From: Leptodactylus fallax
Taxonomy: Eukaryota > Chordata > Amphibia > Anura > Leptodactylidae
NCBI GenBank assembly: GCA_947044405.1
Contig: CAMRHE010000054.1
Coordinates: forward strand, 2,046,001-2,110,000
Length of the DNA: 64,000 nucleotides
Reading direction: 5' to 3'
This document shows positions 21,075 through 34,377 of this stretch, piece after piece. The notes under the pieces were generated by a model. That model did no database searches. It saw only the letters and a list, made by a program, of their open reading frames with translations, and had not been told where the DNA came from. The translations under genes and the position numbers were made by a program. Each line of letters opens with the position of its first letter. Positions within the stretch are counted from its first letter, which is position 1.

Positions 21075-22206
21075 TATCATCAAAAGATTCAGAGAATCTG
21101 GACAGGTCTCTGCAAGTAAGCGGCAAGGCCGAAAACCAACATTGAATGCCCATGACCTTCGATCCCTCAGGCGGCACTGCATTAAAAATCGACATCATTC
21201 TGTAACGAATATTACCACATGGGCTCAGGAACACTTCAGAAAACCATTGTAAGTGAACACAGTTCTTTGCTACATCTACAAGTGCAAGTTAAAACTCTAC
21301 CATGCAAAGTGAAAGCCATATATCAACAACACCCAGAAACACTGCCGACTTTTCTGGGCTTGAGCTCATTTGAGATGGACTGATGCAAAGTTGAAAAGTG
21401 TCCTGTGGTCTGACCACTGCACATTTCACATTGTTTTTGGAAATCATGGACGTCGTGTCCTTCAGGCCAAAGAGGAAAAGGATTGTCCGGATTGTTATCA
21501 GCACAAAGTTAAAAAGCCAGCATCTCTGATGATATGAGGGTGTGAGAGTGCCCATGGCATGGGTAACTTGCACATATATGAATGCACCATTAATGCTAAA
21601 AGGTACATATAGGTTTTAGAGCAACATATGCTACCGTCCAAGCGATGTCTTTTTCAGTGACGTCCCTGCTTATTTCAGCAAGACAATGCCAAACCACATT
21701 CTGCATGTGTTACAACAGCGTGGCTTCAAAGTAAAAGAGTGCTGGTATTAAACCGGCCTGCCTGCAATCCAGATCGGTCTCCAATTGAAAATGTATGGCG
21801 CATTATGAAGCGCAAAATACGACAACGGAGACCCCGGACTGTTGAGCAGCTAAAATTGTGCATCAGGCAAGAATGGGAAAGAATTCCACCTACAAAGCTT
21901 CTACAATTAGTGTCCTCAGTTCCAAAATGCTTATTGAGTGTTGTTAAAAAGAAAGATGATGTAACTCAGTGGTAAACATGCCCAGCCCAGTCTTCTGTTG
22001 CCCCTGTCCCAACATGTTGCAGGCATCAAATTCAAAATGAGTAAATATTTGCAAAAAACAATAAAGTTTATCCGTTTGAACATTAAATATCTCGTCTTTG
22101 TAGTGTATTCAATTGAATATAGGTTGAAAAGGACTTGCAAATCATCGTATTCTATTTTTATTTATGTTTTACACAATGTCCCAACTTCATTGGAATTGGG
22201 GTTGTA

Positions 22207-23144
22207 TATTTTTTGCAATATTTTAGGGAAAATAATGATCTTTGGTTAATATGAAATGTAGTTTTTTTTTCCATCAGTAAATGTAGTTCAACAACCCCTG
22301 TGAGGATATAAACTTTCTTGTTGAGACACAGATTCTAGAACATCTGTGATTCCATGTACTATAGAAATGTCAGATGGCATAAGGCTTTTGTGAAGTCAAG
22401 TATAGGGCAGTAGATTTGTGTTTAGTCATGCAAAATGCTTACTAAATGACAGAAAAAGAATAAAAGAATAAAGTTTTATCACTGGAAAATTACAACACTA
22501 ATCAATGAGGCTGCCTCCATAAACTGAGCACACAACCCGCTCTAGATAAAGCAGTGGATTTTAACTCATGAAATACATTTACAGGTCAAGGACCATGTAT
22601 GGTTATATTTAGCACATTGCTTTATTATATTTCAATTTCAAGGGCATGGAAACTTTTTTTGCAGCCCATACCTCATCATCATTTGTGATTACATTTTCCT
22701 GTTGGGAAAAATCACTTCTAAACATCAGAAGAAAAGAATTACCTATAATTCTGATAGCAGAGGGATGTCTAGGAAGGTGTAATAAATATGTTAAGTGTCT
22801 TACGAAAAGAATATCCTTGCAATGTAAAAATATTCATTACATAAGCCTAAAAAGAATGACTTTTTCAAATTCCAATAAGTAATTTTAAAGCAACTCTTTT
22901 TGCTAAACACTGACCCAAATATGTACTGATGTTATGGTTAGATGCAAGGCCACAATAAAAGCAATAGCAAGGAATTGGCTGATAATTGCGAGCAGTAGAG
23001 ACAGCTATCTACAGCGAGCACTCCTCTGAGAGACAAGACAGACCCCCAGACACCTTCAGCAGAGCTCACCGAAAGGAGACATGGACTTGCGCCGAATCTG
23101 GGAATATGAATTGTCACCAAACAGATAAAAGCATCCTTCAGAAA
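22207..23144. other. No feature recognised
   Basis: AT-rich sequence with one GC-richer patch near 22990-23100. No supported gene or repeat. Confidence 0.5.
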
Positions 23145-23383
23145 ATGTTAACAAAGGACTAACAGATCCATCAAAAATCTGTTTAAAATCACATTGATTT
23201 CAAAGGGATTTGATCTATTGTCCATTAGTATCCATTTTCACCAAATCCGCCACAGGTCTGTTATTTTGTTTGGCGGTAATAACACAGGGTGCAGGACTTT
23301 TGACTCTGTTAAAAATAACGGACTTATGACGGATGTGTACTGTCTGTTATTTTTTTAACATTAATGTTTATAGCCAACGGACA
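23145..23383. repeat. MITE fragment related to 15976-16557
   Basis: It shares the order of blocks with the 15976 element (AGATCCATCAAAAATCTG, TTGATTTCAAAGGG, GTCCATTAGTATCCATTT, GGTGCAGGACTTTT, ACGGACTTATGACGGA). Its right side is interrupted by the Tc1 at 23386, and sequence after that Tc1 (TATGACAGATGCAATG) may continue it. Confidence 0.7.
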
Positions 23384-23385
23384 TA

Positions 23386-24875
23386 CACTGATGAGCTAAA
23401 GGGTAACAATGTATTGAACGTTTGACTTTCAGCCTCCATATCTCACCATCCACTACAGGTTCAAACGTGAGACTACCATCATGTTATAGACAATTATCTT
23501 GGCTATTTCATACATAAATTTGACTTGCAACTATTTAGCATATGATTAGTTATGCAGATTCTTGTCAGGTAACTCTATTGTTAATTTTTATTATTTTGTT
23601 TGTATTTTGTAAATCCACCTTTGGCTTTCAACACTGCCTGAATCCTTCTGGGCATGCTCCTGCTCAGAGTCAAGCATGTCTAGACCGAAATCTGATCCCC
23701 GTTCTCTTCTACACATTTCCAATGTTGGTGCAAACTGATCAAATCATTACTTGGGTATGAATACAGCTTTTTCTTCAATTCTACCCACAAGTGTTCAATT
23801 GGGTTGAGGTGTGGGGACTAATCCAGCACTTCTACTTCTTTGCCATTGAACCATTCTAAACTAATCTCAATGTATGCTTCGGGTCGTTGTCCTGCTTGAG
23901 CACTATGTTGTCATTTTCATACACATACTAGTCGAGTGTAAGAATTGACTCGTCTTGTAAGATGCTCACATATAGCTCAACATTAAGACCACCATCCTGG
24001 TCAAGTATCCAATGCCTTTAGTTGTGAAACAACCCCATATCATCAGGCTTCCTCCAACAAACTTGACAGTTCCTTCCATTTCTCAATCCGTTAGCCCCCT
24101 TTTCCTTTGTTTCTTCCAGACCCATTTGCACCCATCGGAGCCCAGTTTATTGACTTTCACCTCATTGCTACAAATCATCATTTCCAATCTTCTACTGCCC
24201 ACTTTTCGTACTTTTTTGGAAACTCGAGCCAACACTTCTTATGAAGCGGTGGCTGAACACCATTCCAAACTTGTGTCGCACGATGCTTGCATGGACATCT
24301 GTGATCTCACTTTTACGAAGCATATGAGCCACCTCTACTGCCCTGTCAGAACTGATAGACCTTGTGATGAGCCAACTTGTTGAATCCAATATCTTGGCTT
24401 TTAAATGGATGGACAGATTTAATTTTGTATTCTTCCAAACTGTCTTGGCACTCACATGATGCAGTTTGGCAATTTTCTTGACCGAGAGACCACTATCGAT
24501 GAGCTGGATGATGCTGTTTCTCTTTTCTTGGGAAATCTTCATTGCTGATCCTTGATTTGAATCAGTGACCTTTTGCTTGGGTATCCACCTAATAACACAC
24601 TTAGGGAATGTGAGAACAGGTTGTAATTTGTAGTATACAAGAAGAAAAAAAAAATTCCACCACCAAGAGCAAAACATTAATAATGCAGTTACATGACAAG
24701 ATTCTGCATAACTAATCATATGCTAAATAGTTGCAAGTAAAATTTATGTATGAGATAAAAAAGACGATTGTCTATAAAATGATGGTAGTCTCACATTTGA
24801 AGCTGTAGTGGATGGTGAGATATGGAGCATGAAAGTCAGAAGTTCAAAACATTGTTACCCTTTTGCTCATCAGTG
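23386..24875 (-). mobile_element. Tc1/mariner element, family E, degenerate
   Basis: Terminal inverted repeats of about 190 bp begin CACTGATGAGCTAAAGGGTA on the left and end in the complement (TTTTGCTCATCAGTG). TA flanks at 23384-23385 and 24876-24877. The interior reads as a broken transposase on the minus strand. Confidence 0.9.
23600..24542 (-). pseudogene. Tc1 family E transposase, broken
   Basis: It starts at the ATG at 24542 (MKISQEKRNSIIQLIDSG), continues through a helix-turn-helix (VKKIAKLHHVSAKTV), then LRKSEITDVHASIVRHKFG, and reaches a C-terminal KAKGGFTKY-like end near 23600. The frame open at the N-terminus ends at 24192; downstream the coding sequence shifts frame and contains stops. 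The region expected to hold the DDE residues is too decayed for me to place all three. This is an old, inactive copy. Confidence 0.8.
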
Positions 24876-24877
24876 TA

Positions 24878-25805
24878 TGACAGATGCAATGTATATGTAT
24901 GTATATATGTATACTGTGGATATGCCATAAAAGTCTATGAAATAATCCTTCAAGACTTTGACTTCTTCAGATTCCAGATGAAACCATGGATATTTGAGCA
25001 ATATTCATAGAACCAGCAAAAATAATAGATATGTGGCAATGCACATGGGGTACAGAACAGTCAATATACCAGCCATTCTTCTGGATTTGAGAATATGTTA
25101 AATTTCATTAATCTGCATCCACTTCTGCTCCTTTCATGGATTCACACTACTATATATTCAATCTGTTTCTCATTTATACTAAGAAGTAATGGAAAATCAG
25201 CTTGACATTAAATAATTATAATAGCAAAGTGACCACGGAGCACAGTGTATGAGTATATGAATAGGACACCTACTGTCAGAATTTGATATAGAAATTATTT
25301 ATTAAGATATTTGCTGTCATATTCAGCAGCCAGTCATGAGGCTCACATCCAGCAAAATTCTATTCTTTAACTGTAAAAAAACACAAATACATTTAGCCAC
25401 AATTTCCCATCATCATTGTCTATCACATACAAATTAATAAGGTGTTTGTAATACATAAATTGTTCTGCCCCCAAAGACAAAAATGTTGGTAATGAACATG
25501 GAAACTATTGTCAATCCCTTTGGAAATGATCGGACTTTATTTTTGAACTTCATAGTTTTAAAACCATAATTTCATGTAGTAAATATATGAATAGGTGAGC
25601 ACCTATTGAGGAGGACCTAAGCCCATCGTTCCTCCTCTTTGCACAACCACAGTGAAGAGGAGTTTGTATGAAATGGTGGTCAAGCATGTGACCACCTGCT
25701 TCATTCACAATGGAAACTGCTGTACTAATGTCTAGATTGATTATACTGATCTCCTTACGCTAAAGTGAATAATGATGTCACCACTGTGTTTTTCTACCAC
25801 ACACC
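24878..25805. other. No feature recognised
   Basis: AT-rich sequence. A short TATG-rich run lies at about 24888-24912. Confidence 0.5.
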
Positions 25806-25809
25806 TTAA

Positions 25810-26279
25810 ACGGAACTTTTCAGGGTGATTTGGGACACTAAACCACCCACAAGTCCTTATGGACCAGCAGTTTAGTGTCCCAAATTGCCCTGTTGTAAAG
25901 CCATACATGCCCACAATAAAAATGCTTCATACTCACCCTGCTGCTGAACTCCTTGCACTGGCACAGTTCTTTACTTAAGTCAGAGGAGTAAACCTCAGCT
26001 TCAGTCTGCATGCACCATACATAGGACACATGTGCAGTGAAGCTGGGGTGTATATCCTCGGCTTCACTGAAGAACTGCGCAGGCGCAGGGAGAATGAGAG
26101 ATGAGTCCGAAGACACTCATCAGACTCATCCCTAGGTAAGTATAAAGGTTGTTTTTTTTTTTTGTTTTTTTTATGCAGACATGGATGGCTTTAAAACAGG
26201 GTAATTTGGGATGCTAATCCCCCAGTCCAGGAGAGCCTGTAGGTGGTTTAGTGTCCCAAATCGACCTGATAGGTTCTCT
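25810..26279. repeat. TTAA-flanked MITE with ~45-bp inverted ends
   Basis: TTAA at 25806-25809 and 26280-26283. The arms share GATTTGGGACACTAAACCACC and its complement near the right end, with outer CGGAACTTTTCAGG / complement of CCTGATAGGTTCTC. The interior contains GCGCAGGCGCAGGG, a motif also found in the MITE at 7131. No coding capacity. Confidence 0.87.
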
Positions 26280-26283
26280 TTAA

Positions 26284-26876
26284 TATAAGGAGGGAGAGCA
26301 ATCAAGAGACGATGAGAAGTCAGACAGAAAGATTGAGCCAATGCAGTGAATGGATTGACAGATGGTAGTATTTGCCTGTTGTATGTATCCGTTGGCCAAG
26401 GTCAATGTTAATTAAATCTACATTATGTTTGCTGATAAACAGAAAATAACAGCTTAATATAATACTGCAAACAAGGCTGGCTGTCAATTATCCAATTGCT
26501 GACCTACTATACTTGTCAGGACTTTCAGATACATAATCCTTTTAACTGCACAACATCAACATGTATCTTTATTATCATATACTCAGAGTGACAGATCTCC
26601 CTTTCCATCACCTGCTCTATACCATAGACATGAAACATATTATACAGTACATAGTGAGAAGGTGACAGCCAAGGTGCTGGAAAGTCGCTATATTTCCCCC
26701 AGGTTCCTCACCTTTGTCTGGTAGTTGTCGCTGGACTCATCACTGGGCCTTTAAAAAACTGCAAAGTCTGCAGTTCTAGGCAGATCCTGGGAGAGAGAGA
26801 AGGCATCCGGGCCTGTCTGGAGAATTGGAAGTCTGATGTGATACAACTGTGAATTCTTATATTCTGTTTAGTTAGC
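26284..26876. other. No feature recognised
   Basis: AT-rich sequence before the next Tc1. No supported gene. Confidence 0.5.
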
Positions 26877-28432
26877 ACTCAATGGCGAAAAAAAGTATTT
26901 AGTCAGCCGCCAATTGTGCAAGTTCTCCCACTTAAAAAGATGAGAGAGGCCTGTAATTGACATCATAGGTAGACCTCAACTATGAGAGACAAAATGAGAA
27001 AACATATCTAGAAAATCACATTGTTTGATTTTTTAAGAATTTATTTGCAAATTATGGTGGAAAATAAGTATTTGGTCACCAACAAACAAGCAAGAATTCT
27101 GGCTATCACAGAGGCTCCTCTGTCCTCCACTCATTACCTGTAGTAATGGCACCTGTTTGACATTGTTATCAATATAAAAGACACCGGTCCACAACCTCAA
27201 ACACTCACACTCCAAACTCCACTATAGTGAAGACCAAAGAGCTGTTGAAGGACACCAGAAACAAAATTGTAGACCTGCACCAGGCTGGGAAGACTGAATC
27301 TGCAATAGGCAAGCAGTTTGGTGTGAAGAAATCAAGTGTGGGAGCAATAATTAGAAAATGGAAGACATACAAGACCACTGACAATCTCCCTCGATCAGGG
27401 GCTCCACGCAAGATCTCACACCGTGGGGTCAAAATAATCACAAGAACGGTGACCTAGTGAATGACCTGCAGAAAGCTGGGACTAACGTAACAAAGGCTAC
27501 CGTCAGTAACACACTACGCCGCCAGGGACTCAGATCCTGCAGTGCCAGACATCTCCCCTTGCTTAAGCCAGTACATATCCGGGCCCATCTGAAGTTTGCT
27601 AGAGAGCATTTGGATGTTCCAGAAGAGTATTGGGAGAATGTCATATGGTCAGATGAAACCAAAGTAGAACTGTTTGGTAGAAACACAACTCATCGTGTTT
27701 GGAGGAAAGTGAATGCTGAGTTGCATCCAAAGAACACCATAGCTACTGTGAAGCATGGGGGTGGCAATATCATGCTTTGGGGCTGTTTCTCTGCAAAGGG
27801 ACCAGTACGACTGATCCATGTACATGAAAGAATGAATGGGGTCATGTATCATGAGATGTTGAGTGCAAACTACCTTCCATCAGCAAGAGCACTGAAGATG
27901 AAACGTGGCTGGGTCTTTCAGCATGACAATGATCCCAAGCACACCGCCAGGGCAACGAAGGAGTGGCTTCGTAAAAAGCATTTCAAGGTCCTGGAGTGGC
28001 CTAGCCAGTCTCCAGATCTCAACCCCATAGAAAACCTTTGGAGGGAGTTGAAAGTCCATGTTGCCCAGCGACAGCCCCAAAACATAACTGCTCTAGAGGA
28101 GTTCTGCATGGTGGAATGGGCCAACATACCAGCAACAGTGTGTGCCAACCTTGTGAAGACTTACAGAAAACGTTTGACCTCTGCCATTGCCAACAAAGGA
28201 TATATAAAAGTATTGAGATGAACTTTTGTTATTGACCAAATACTTATTTTCCACCATAATTTGCAAATAAATTCTTTAAAAATCAGACAATGTGATTTTC
28301 TGGATTTGTTTTCTCATTTTGTCTCTCATAGTTGAGGTCTACCTATGATGACAATTACAGGTCTGTCTCATCTTTTTAAGTGGGAGAACTTACACAATTG
28401 GTGGCTGACTAAATACTTTTTTTTCCCCACTG
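26877..28432 (+). mobile_element. Tc1/mariner element, family F, copy 1
   Basis: The left end is eroded (…TGGCGAAAAAAAGTATTTAG, no clean TA). The right end reads ...CTTTTTTTCCCCACTG followed by TATATA. Terminal repeats of about 230 bp include AAGTATTTAGTCAGCC (outer) and AAGTATTTGGTCA (inner), the IR/DR layout. Two more copies of the family are at 42903-44504 and 47121-48718, both in the opposite orientation. Confidence 0.92.
27224..28221 (+). pseudogene. Tc1 family F transposase, copy 1, start lost and deleted
   Basis: The coding region starts at 27224, where the other two copies have ATG; here it is ATA followed by GTGAAGACC (VKTKELLKD). The helix-turn-helix and PRSGAPRK region read normally to about 27448, where roughly 28 bp present in the other copies are missing, shifting the frame. 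The downstream frame is open to 28221 and retains [32 protein letters not shown] and PIENLWREL, so all three DDE residues survive. Unlike the other two copies it lacks their shared stops. The C-terminus ends GYIKVLR instead of ITKY because of a small indel. Confidence 0.9.
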
Positions 28433-28438
28433 TATATA

Positions 28439-30074
<1,636 letters not shown>

Positions 30075-30086
30075 TATATACACACA

Positions 30087-30378
30087 CAGTACTGTGCAAA
30101 AGATTTAGGCTTTCAAGAATAGAAGTGTTAACAGTTTATTTTTTTCAATTTAAATTAAATGAATGAACAAAATGTTACGTCCATTCTTTGCCTTGAAAAT
30201 AGCATCAATTCTTCTCGGTACACTTGCAGACAGTTTTTGAAAGAACTTGGCAGGGAGGTCATTTCACACATCTTGGAGAAATTAACCACAGATCTTCTGT
30301 GGGTATAGACTTGCTCAAATCCTTCTGTCTCTTTGTGTAGTCCCAGAAAAACTCCATGAAGTTGACTTTGATCAGGTT
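30087..30378 (-). mobile_element. Tc1-like terminal fragment (family H)
   Basis: It starts CAGTACTGTGCAAAAGATTT and continues into a C-terminal transposase-like stretch on the minus strand near 30180-30370 (EMTSLPSSFKNCLQVYREE). It stops near 30378 and no second end is seen. Only a short TATATACACACA spacer separates it from the family G element. Confidence 0.8.
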
Positions 30379-30472
30379 GATCAAAAATGAGGCAGCACTC
30401 ACAAAATATTTGAAAAAAAACAGCAAAAGTTTTATTCCATGTATGATACGTTTTGGTCCTCTCTGTCTGAGA
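30379..30472. other. Short segment of possible Penelope-tail origin
   Basis: AAAAGTTTTATTCCATGTATG followed by TACGTTTTGGTCCTCTCTGT resembles tails of frog Penelope-like elements, but it is too short to assign firmly. Confidence 0.4.
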
Positions 30473-30839
30473 AGTGTAGATTATGATGTTAATCTGTTTT
30501 CTCTTAGTCCCAACAGCAGCACAATATTGGAGTATTTCTGCCCCTGTGTGCTGGTAGGACAGAATGGCATTTTTAATGAACAACAAATAGTTAACTGTAA
30601 CCCGTCCCCCTCCTCAATATAAGGAAGGAAGTACCAACCCCCCCAGCATGTAATTATAAAGACAAATACATAACACATAGGGAGGGAGCCTTGTGCTGCT
30701 GTTGGGACTAAGGGAAAACAGATTAACATCATAATTTACACTTCCCTATTGTCCCACAGCAGCACAATATTAGGGATCTAACAAGAAAAACCTTAGGGAG
30801 AGCCCTCTTAAAGAATTGATTTTAACACGGAATGGCCAA

Positions 30840-31590
30840 AAGAAGTGGCCTCCGTACCTCAAGTGTTAAATCTGTAATGATTAACAAAGGTATTTGAGAG
30901 AGCTCCAAGAAGCTGACGAACAAATTTGTTCCCAAGGAATAGAGCTTCTTTCCACCCAAAAGGTAGAAATGGCTTTTATGAATGAGCTCAAACAAACTCA
31001 GGGGGGTCTAACCCCTGCGAAGTGAAAGCCAATTTTATGGCTTCATTGTGCCAAGGAGGCTTTAGAGGCCTTGAGCCCATTATTTTTCCCAGCAAATGAT
31101 AGAAGAAAATTCTCTGACCGTCTGAAAGGCCAAGACCTCTGAATATAAATTCCGAGGCATCTGGCCACATCCAGGGAGTGAAGTTTAACTTCCTCCGGAG
31201 ATGACGGACTGGGATAGAAAACTGGTAATGAGATAACCTGGTTTAGGTTAGAATATGAGGGTACCTTAGGGAGGAACCCTGGCATAAATCTTAGTTGTAT
31301 TCACCAACTCTCTGAGCTGAGGTTATGGCCAAAAGGAACACTGTCTTTACTGTGAGAAATTTAATCTCAGCCTCGTCTAGAGGCTCCAAGGGGGGAATCA
31401 CATAACCCCTTTAAAACAGTAGATAAATCCCATTGAGGGATTGGGTGGGTAACAGGTGGAAAGGGCAGCAACCTGAGCTTTCAAGTGAAAGGGCTAAGGC
31501 CCTTGTCCAAGCCTTCCTGAAGGAATTCCAGGATCTCTGGAATGGAAGGATCCAAGCTCTCAATTCCTCTACCTGATGCCCAGGAGATGA
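30840..31590 (-). pseudogene. DIRS tyrosine recombinase domain, broken
   Basis: The minus strand shows FLPKVPSYSNLNQVISLPVF, EEVKLHSLDVARCLGIYI and FAGKNNGLKASKASLAQ, then a catalytic-box-like HS...and a terminal NHYRFNT with the HxxR/Y-type end. DIRS elements use this enzyme, instead of an integrase, to insert circular cDNA. Stops occur throughout and the frame changes near 31040 and 30990. Confidence 0.75.
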
Positions 31591-31597
31591 AGATGAT

Positions 31598-32383
31598 TCA
31601 GATCCAGGTGTAATTTTTATTTGTAGACTCTGCTCTAGCGAGAGAGAGAGTGCCTAAGACGACTCCTGAGAGTCCCTTAGATCGTAATAGGGACTGGTCA
31701 ATCTTCAGGCTGTCAGATTGAAGGATTTCAGATCCTGGCAGAGCCTGGGCCCTTGAGACATCAGGTTCTGAATCAGGGGAAGCCTCCAATATGTCCCGTG
31801 ACTCATTTAAATGAGATGGGAAAACCAAGCTCTTTTTGGCCAGAATGGAATGATGGCGATTACAGATACTTGGTCCTGTCTGATTCTCATCAATACCCTT
31901 GGTATCATGGAGATTGGAGGGAATATGTATGCCAGCCTGAACCTCCAAGGGATGGACAGAGCATCCACAGCCAAGGGATTGTCCTCCTTGTATAGAGCAG
32001 AACTTCTCTACCTTGGCATTGAGTCTGGTTGCCATCAGGTCTATCTCTGGATGACCCCATTTCAGGGTGATTGCTTGAAAGACATCTGGACGGTGAGACC
32101 ATTCCCCTGGAACAGTGATGCCACGAGTCAATTGATCCACCACTACATTGAGTGACCCTTGGATATGTACGGCAGAAAGATGGGTTAAGTTCTTCTCTGC
32201 CCAACTCAAGACCTTCCCCACTTCGCTTAGAAGAGGTTGTGACAGAGTTCCTCCCTGCTTGTTTAAATAAAGGACGGTCATTATATTATGCGATCCTACA
32301 CAGACTGTCTTGTCCTTCAACTGGTCAGCAAAGTGAAGCCGTGCCAGTCGTACTGCTCGGAGTTCTCTCCAATTGGATGACAT
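31598..32383 (-). pseudogene. DIRS RNase H and methyltransferase-like region
   Basis: A 261-codon frame reads SSNWRELRAVRLARLHFAD, TVCVGSHNIMTVLYLNKQGG, LSAVHIQGSLNVVVDQLTRG and VPGEWSHRPDVFQAI, the RNase H block of DIRS elements. The expected DN pair reads HN, a likely inactivating change. ATRLNAKVEKFCS begins the methyltransferase-like domain, after which the sequence shifts frame near 31950. The end at 31598 is only where the frame closes, not a natural C-terminus. Confidence 0.85.
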
Positions 32384-32659
32384 AATCTTCTCGAGGGAAT
32401 TCTAATGCCTTTGGGCCGGAATGTCGTTCAGGTGGGCTCCCCAACCTGTGAGTGATGCATCTGTAGTCAACAGGGTCCAGCAAGGCTGCACCGTGGACTT
32501 TCCGTTTTTTTTAGCTGAATCCACCACTTGAGGGACAAGCGGGCTTCCTGAGACAGGAAAAAAAAAAACTTCTGTCTAGACCGCTGGTTCTGCGATTCCA
32601 GGCCAACAGGACTTCCCAAGGGACTGCTTCTGCAGCTGATGACATCAATCCCAAAACTT

Positions 32660-33414
32660 CATGCCTGTCCTGATGGTGATTGGCCGAGGAACCAGCAGGA
32701 ATTTTGCCGCCTTGATGATTCTTTCCCTTCTGGAGGAGGAAGAGATATTTTTTTTAGGCCTGAATCAAGTATGAACCTTAGAAATGTTTTCTGGGTTGCT
32801 GGTAATATTTGGGACTTTCCCCAATTTATAACCCACCCCAATTGTTGGAGGAAATTCATCGTGATGGATATATGCTGTAGTAGGCCTTCTCTTGAGAGAC
32901 TTTTAACAGCCAGTCTTCCAGATAAGGAACATTCGTGAACCTCTAGATTCTCAGTGACTCAGCTACCGTGGATATCACCTTGGTGAATACGTAGGGTGCT
33001 GACGTTATCTCGAATGGAAGTGCGGTGAAATGGAGGTGTCTCAGCCGACCCTCTACAACCACTGCAATTCTTAAGTATTTCCTGTGAGCAGGAAGAATAG
33101 GGACGTGGAGGTGCATGTCCTTTAGGTTCAGAGTGGCCATGAAATCTCCTTGCTGGAGAATGGATATCACAGACATTTCCATACGGAAATTTTTTTCGTG
33201 ATAGCTCTTCTGAGGTATCGTAGATCTATTATCAACCAGACTCCTGAAGGTTTTGGAACCAGAAACACTGAAGAATAAATTCCAAACCCTTGACATTGTG
33301 ATGAACAGCAGGGAGGCGAGAGGTCTGTATAAATCTGTCCAGGGGAGCCACAGAAAAAAGTATGCCAGAACCGGACCGGATTATCTCCATGACCCATGAA
33401 TCTGTTACCCCCAC
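32660..33414 (-). pseudogene. DIRS reverse transcriptase, broken
   Basis: Blocks in order on the minus strand: IYSSVFLVPKPSGVW (fingers), LQQGDFMATLNLKDMHLHVP (palm motif A with LKD), LRIAVVVEGRLRHLHFTALP (motif B region), FEITSAPYVFTKVIST, and further on LGWVINWGKSQILPATQKTF (thumb). The pieces lie in at least three frames. The region that should hold the catalytic YxDD box, near 32880-32950, is not recognisable. Confidence 0.82.
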
Positions 33415-33512
33415 AGGAACTTTGTGTCTTGGAGAAGGGAGAAGGTAATAGTCAGAAATTTAGCTTTCTGATTTTCCTGTCATCTTGGAAAAAAGACAGT
33501 TGGAGTTCCCAC

Positions 33513-34377
33513 TCAGGATCCTAGAACGTCCACATGACCTCTTGCAGGTGACGGTCTTTGAGGAGACTGTCCTCTACGACGCTGTCTGCCCTGTCCACGG
33601 AAGGACTGCGGAAGGACTTTCCTTCCTTTCCCATTAGTCCTTGTATCGTGTTCTACCTGCAAGTATAAAATTTTGAGGCATAATCCACCCTCCAAGGTTT
33701 TAACCATAGGTGGCGACAGCAAAGTCCTAGACTTGGCAGATAACTTCACCTGGAGAAGAGGTTTCATTGAGGTAATCTGCCTCAAGGGCTATACCCTTCA
33801 AAGAGGACAACAATTCGTCCCTGGAGACCCCCAAATCAATATCTCTTTTTAATGAAGAGAGGCCGGAGAACAATTTCCTAGCTACCTCGCTAGTAGCGAT
33901 ACCAATCAAACACTGTGCAGAGAAAGCCGTATAAGCTTTCCTTAGGGAGCACACTGCCCGGTGGTCCATGGGGTCTTGAAGGCTAGACCTGTCCTCAGAG
34001 GGTACAAGTGTTCACCTGGACAATTTGGCGACTGCCATGACAAGCTTAGGTGGTGGACCCAAGTCCCAACTGGTCCTCAGCTATTAGGAAAAGTGTCTTG
34101 AACCTCTTGGATAACACGCAGGTCTCTGGGTGTTTTCACTCGGTAGACACAGGTCTTTTAAGTATGTGGTCCATTTTGAAGGCCCTAGGCCCCCTAGAGG
34201 TGAAACTAGAGGCTTCCCCAAGATCAACATCATGGTCCCTTGACCTGATGGACTTCAGTAATTTCTGAATTTTCTCCAGAGGAAAAAGCGGTTTTGCTAT
34301 ATCCGTATCTGAATCCTCAGATAAAGAAATTAGCTTCTTCTATGATCCTGAATACCTCATCAGATCGTATGACAGAA
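33513..34377 (-). pseudogene. DIRS gag-like ORF1 remnant
   Basis: A frame at 33727-33969 reads LRKAYTAFSAQCLIGIATSE and ARKLFSGLSSLKRDIDLG, and a second frame continues to 33513. Its position upstream of RT and its helical, non-enzymatic character fit the DIRS ORF1. The similarity is weak, so the call rests mainly on context. Confidence 0.55.

Larger units (their letters stand above)
19319..21975 (+). pseudogene. Tc1 family D transposase, broken and split by another Tc1
   Basis: The gene starts at the ATG at 19319 (MGRGSALCEQLHE) with a helix-turn-helix reading ARNLGISSSTVHN, is interrupted from 19441 to 21076, and resumes with IIKRFRESGQVSASKRQG. Downstream blocks include HDLRSLRRHCIKNRHHSV, VLWSDHCTFHIVFGNHGRR with the first catalytic region, LFQQDNAKPHSACVTTAW with the second Asp, and DRSPIENVWRIMKRKIRQ with the Glu. 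It ends VVKKKDDVTQW at 21975. Several in-frame stops (for example after HFRKPL at 21250) show it was dead regardless of the insertion. A QQDNAKPH motif rather than QQDNDPKH separates this family from families A, B, C, F and G. Confidence 0.9.
18962..22204 (+). mobile_element. Tc1/mariner element, family D, old, interrupted by a younger Tc1
   Basis: The terminal inverted repeats are about 200 bp: the left starts CAACCCCAATTCCAAAGAAG after TA (18960-18961), the right ends TTGGAATTGGGGTTG before TA (22205-22206). The body carries a decayed transposase on the plus strand. The element is split at 19441 by the family C Tc1, with TA on both sides of the inserted copy. Without the insertion it would be about 1.6 kb, normal for the group. 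Confidence 0.93.

Noticed and set aside
24888..24912. Microsatellite of TATG units
   Set aside because: Too short and irregular to annotate separately.
30155..30586. 143-codon minus-strand frame as a gene
   Set aside because: It joins the tail of a truncated Tc1 element to DIRS terminal sequence; a chance fusion across repeats.
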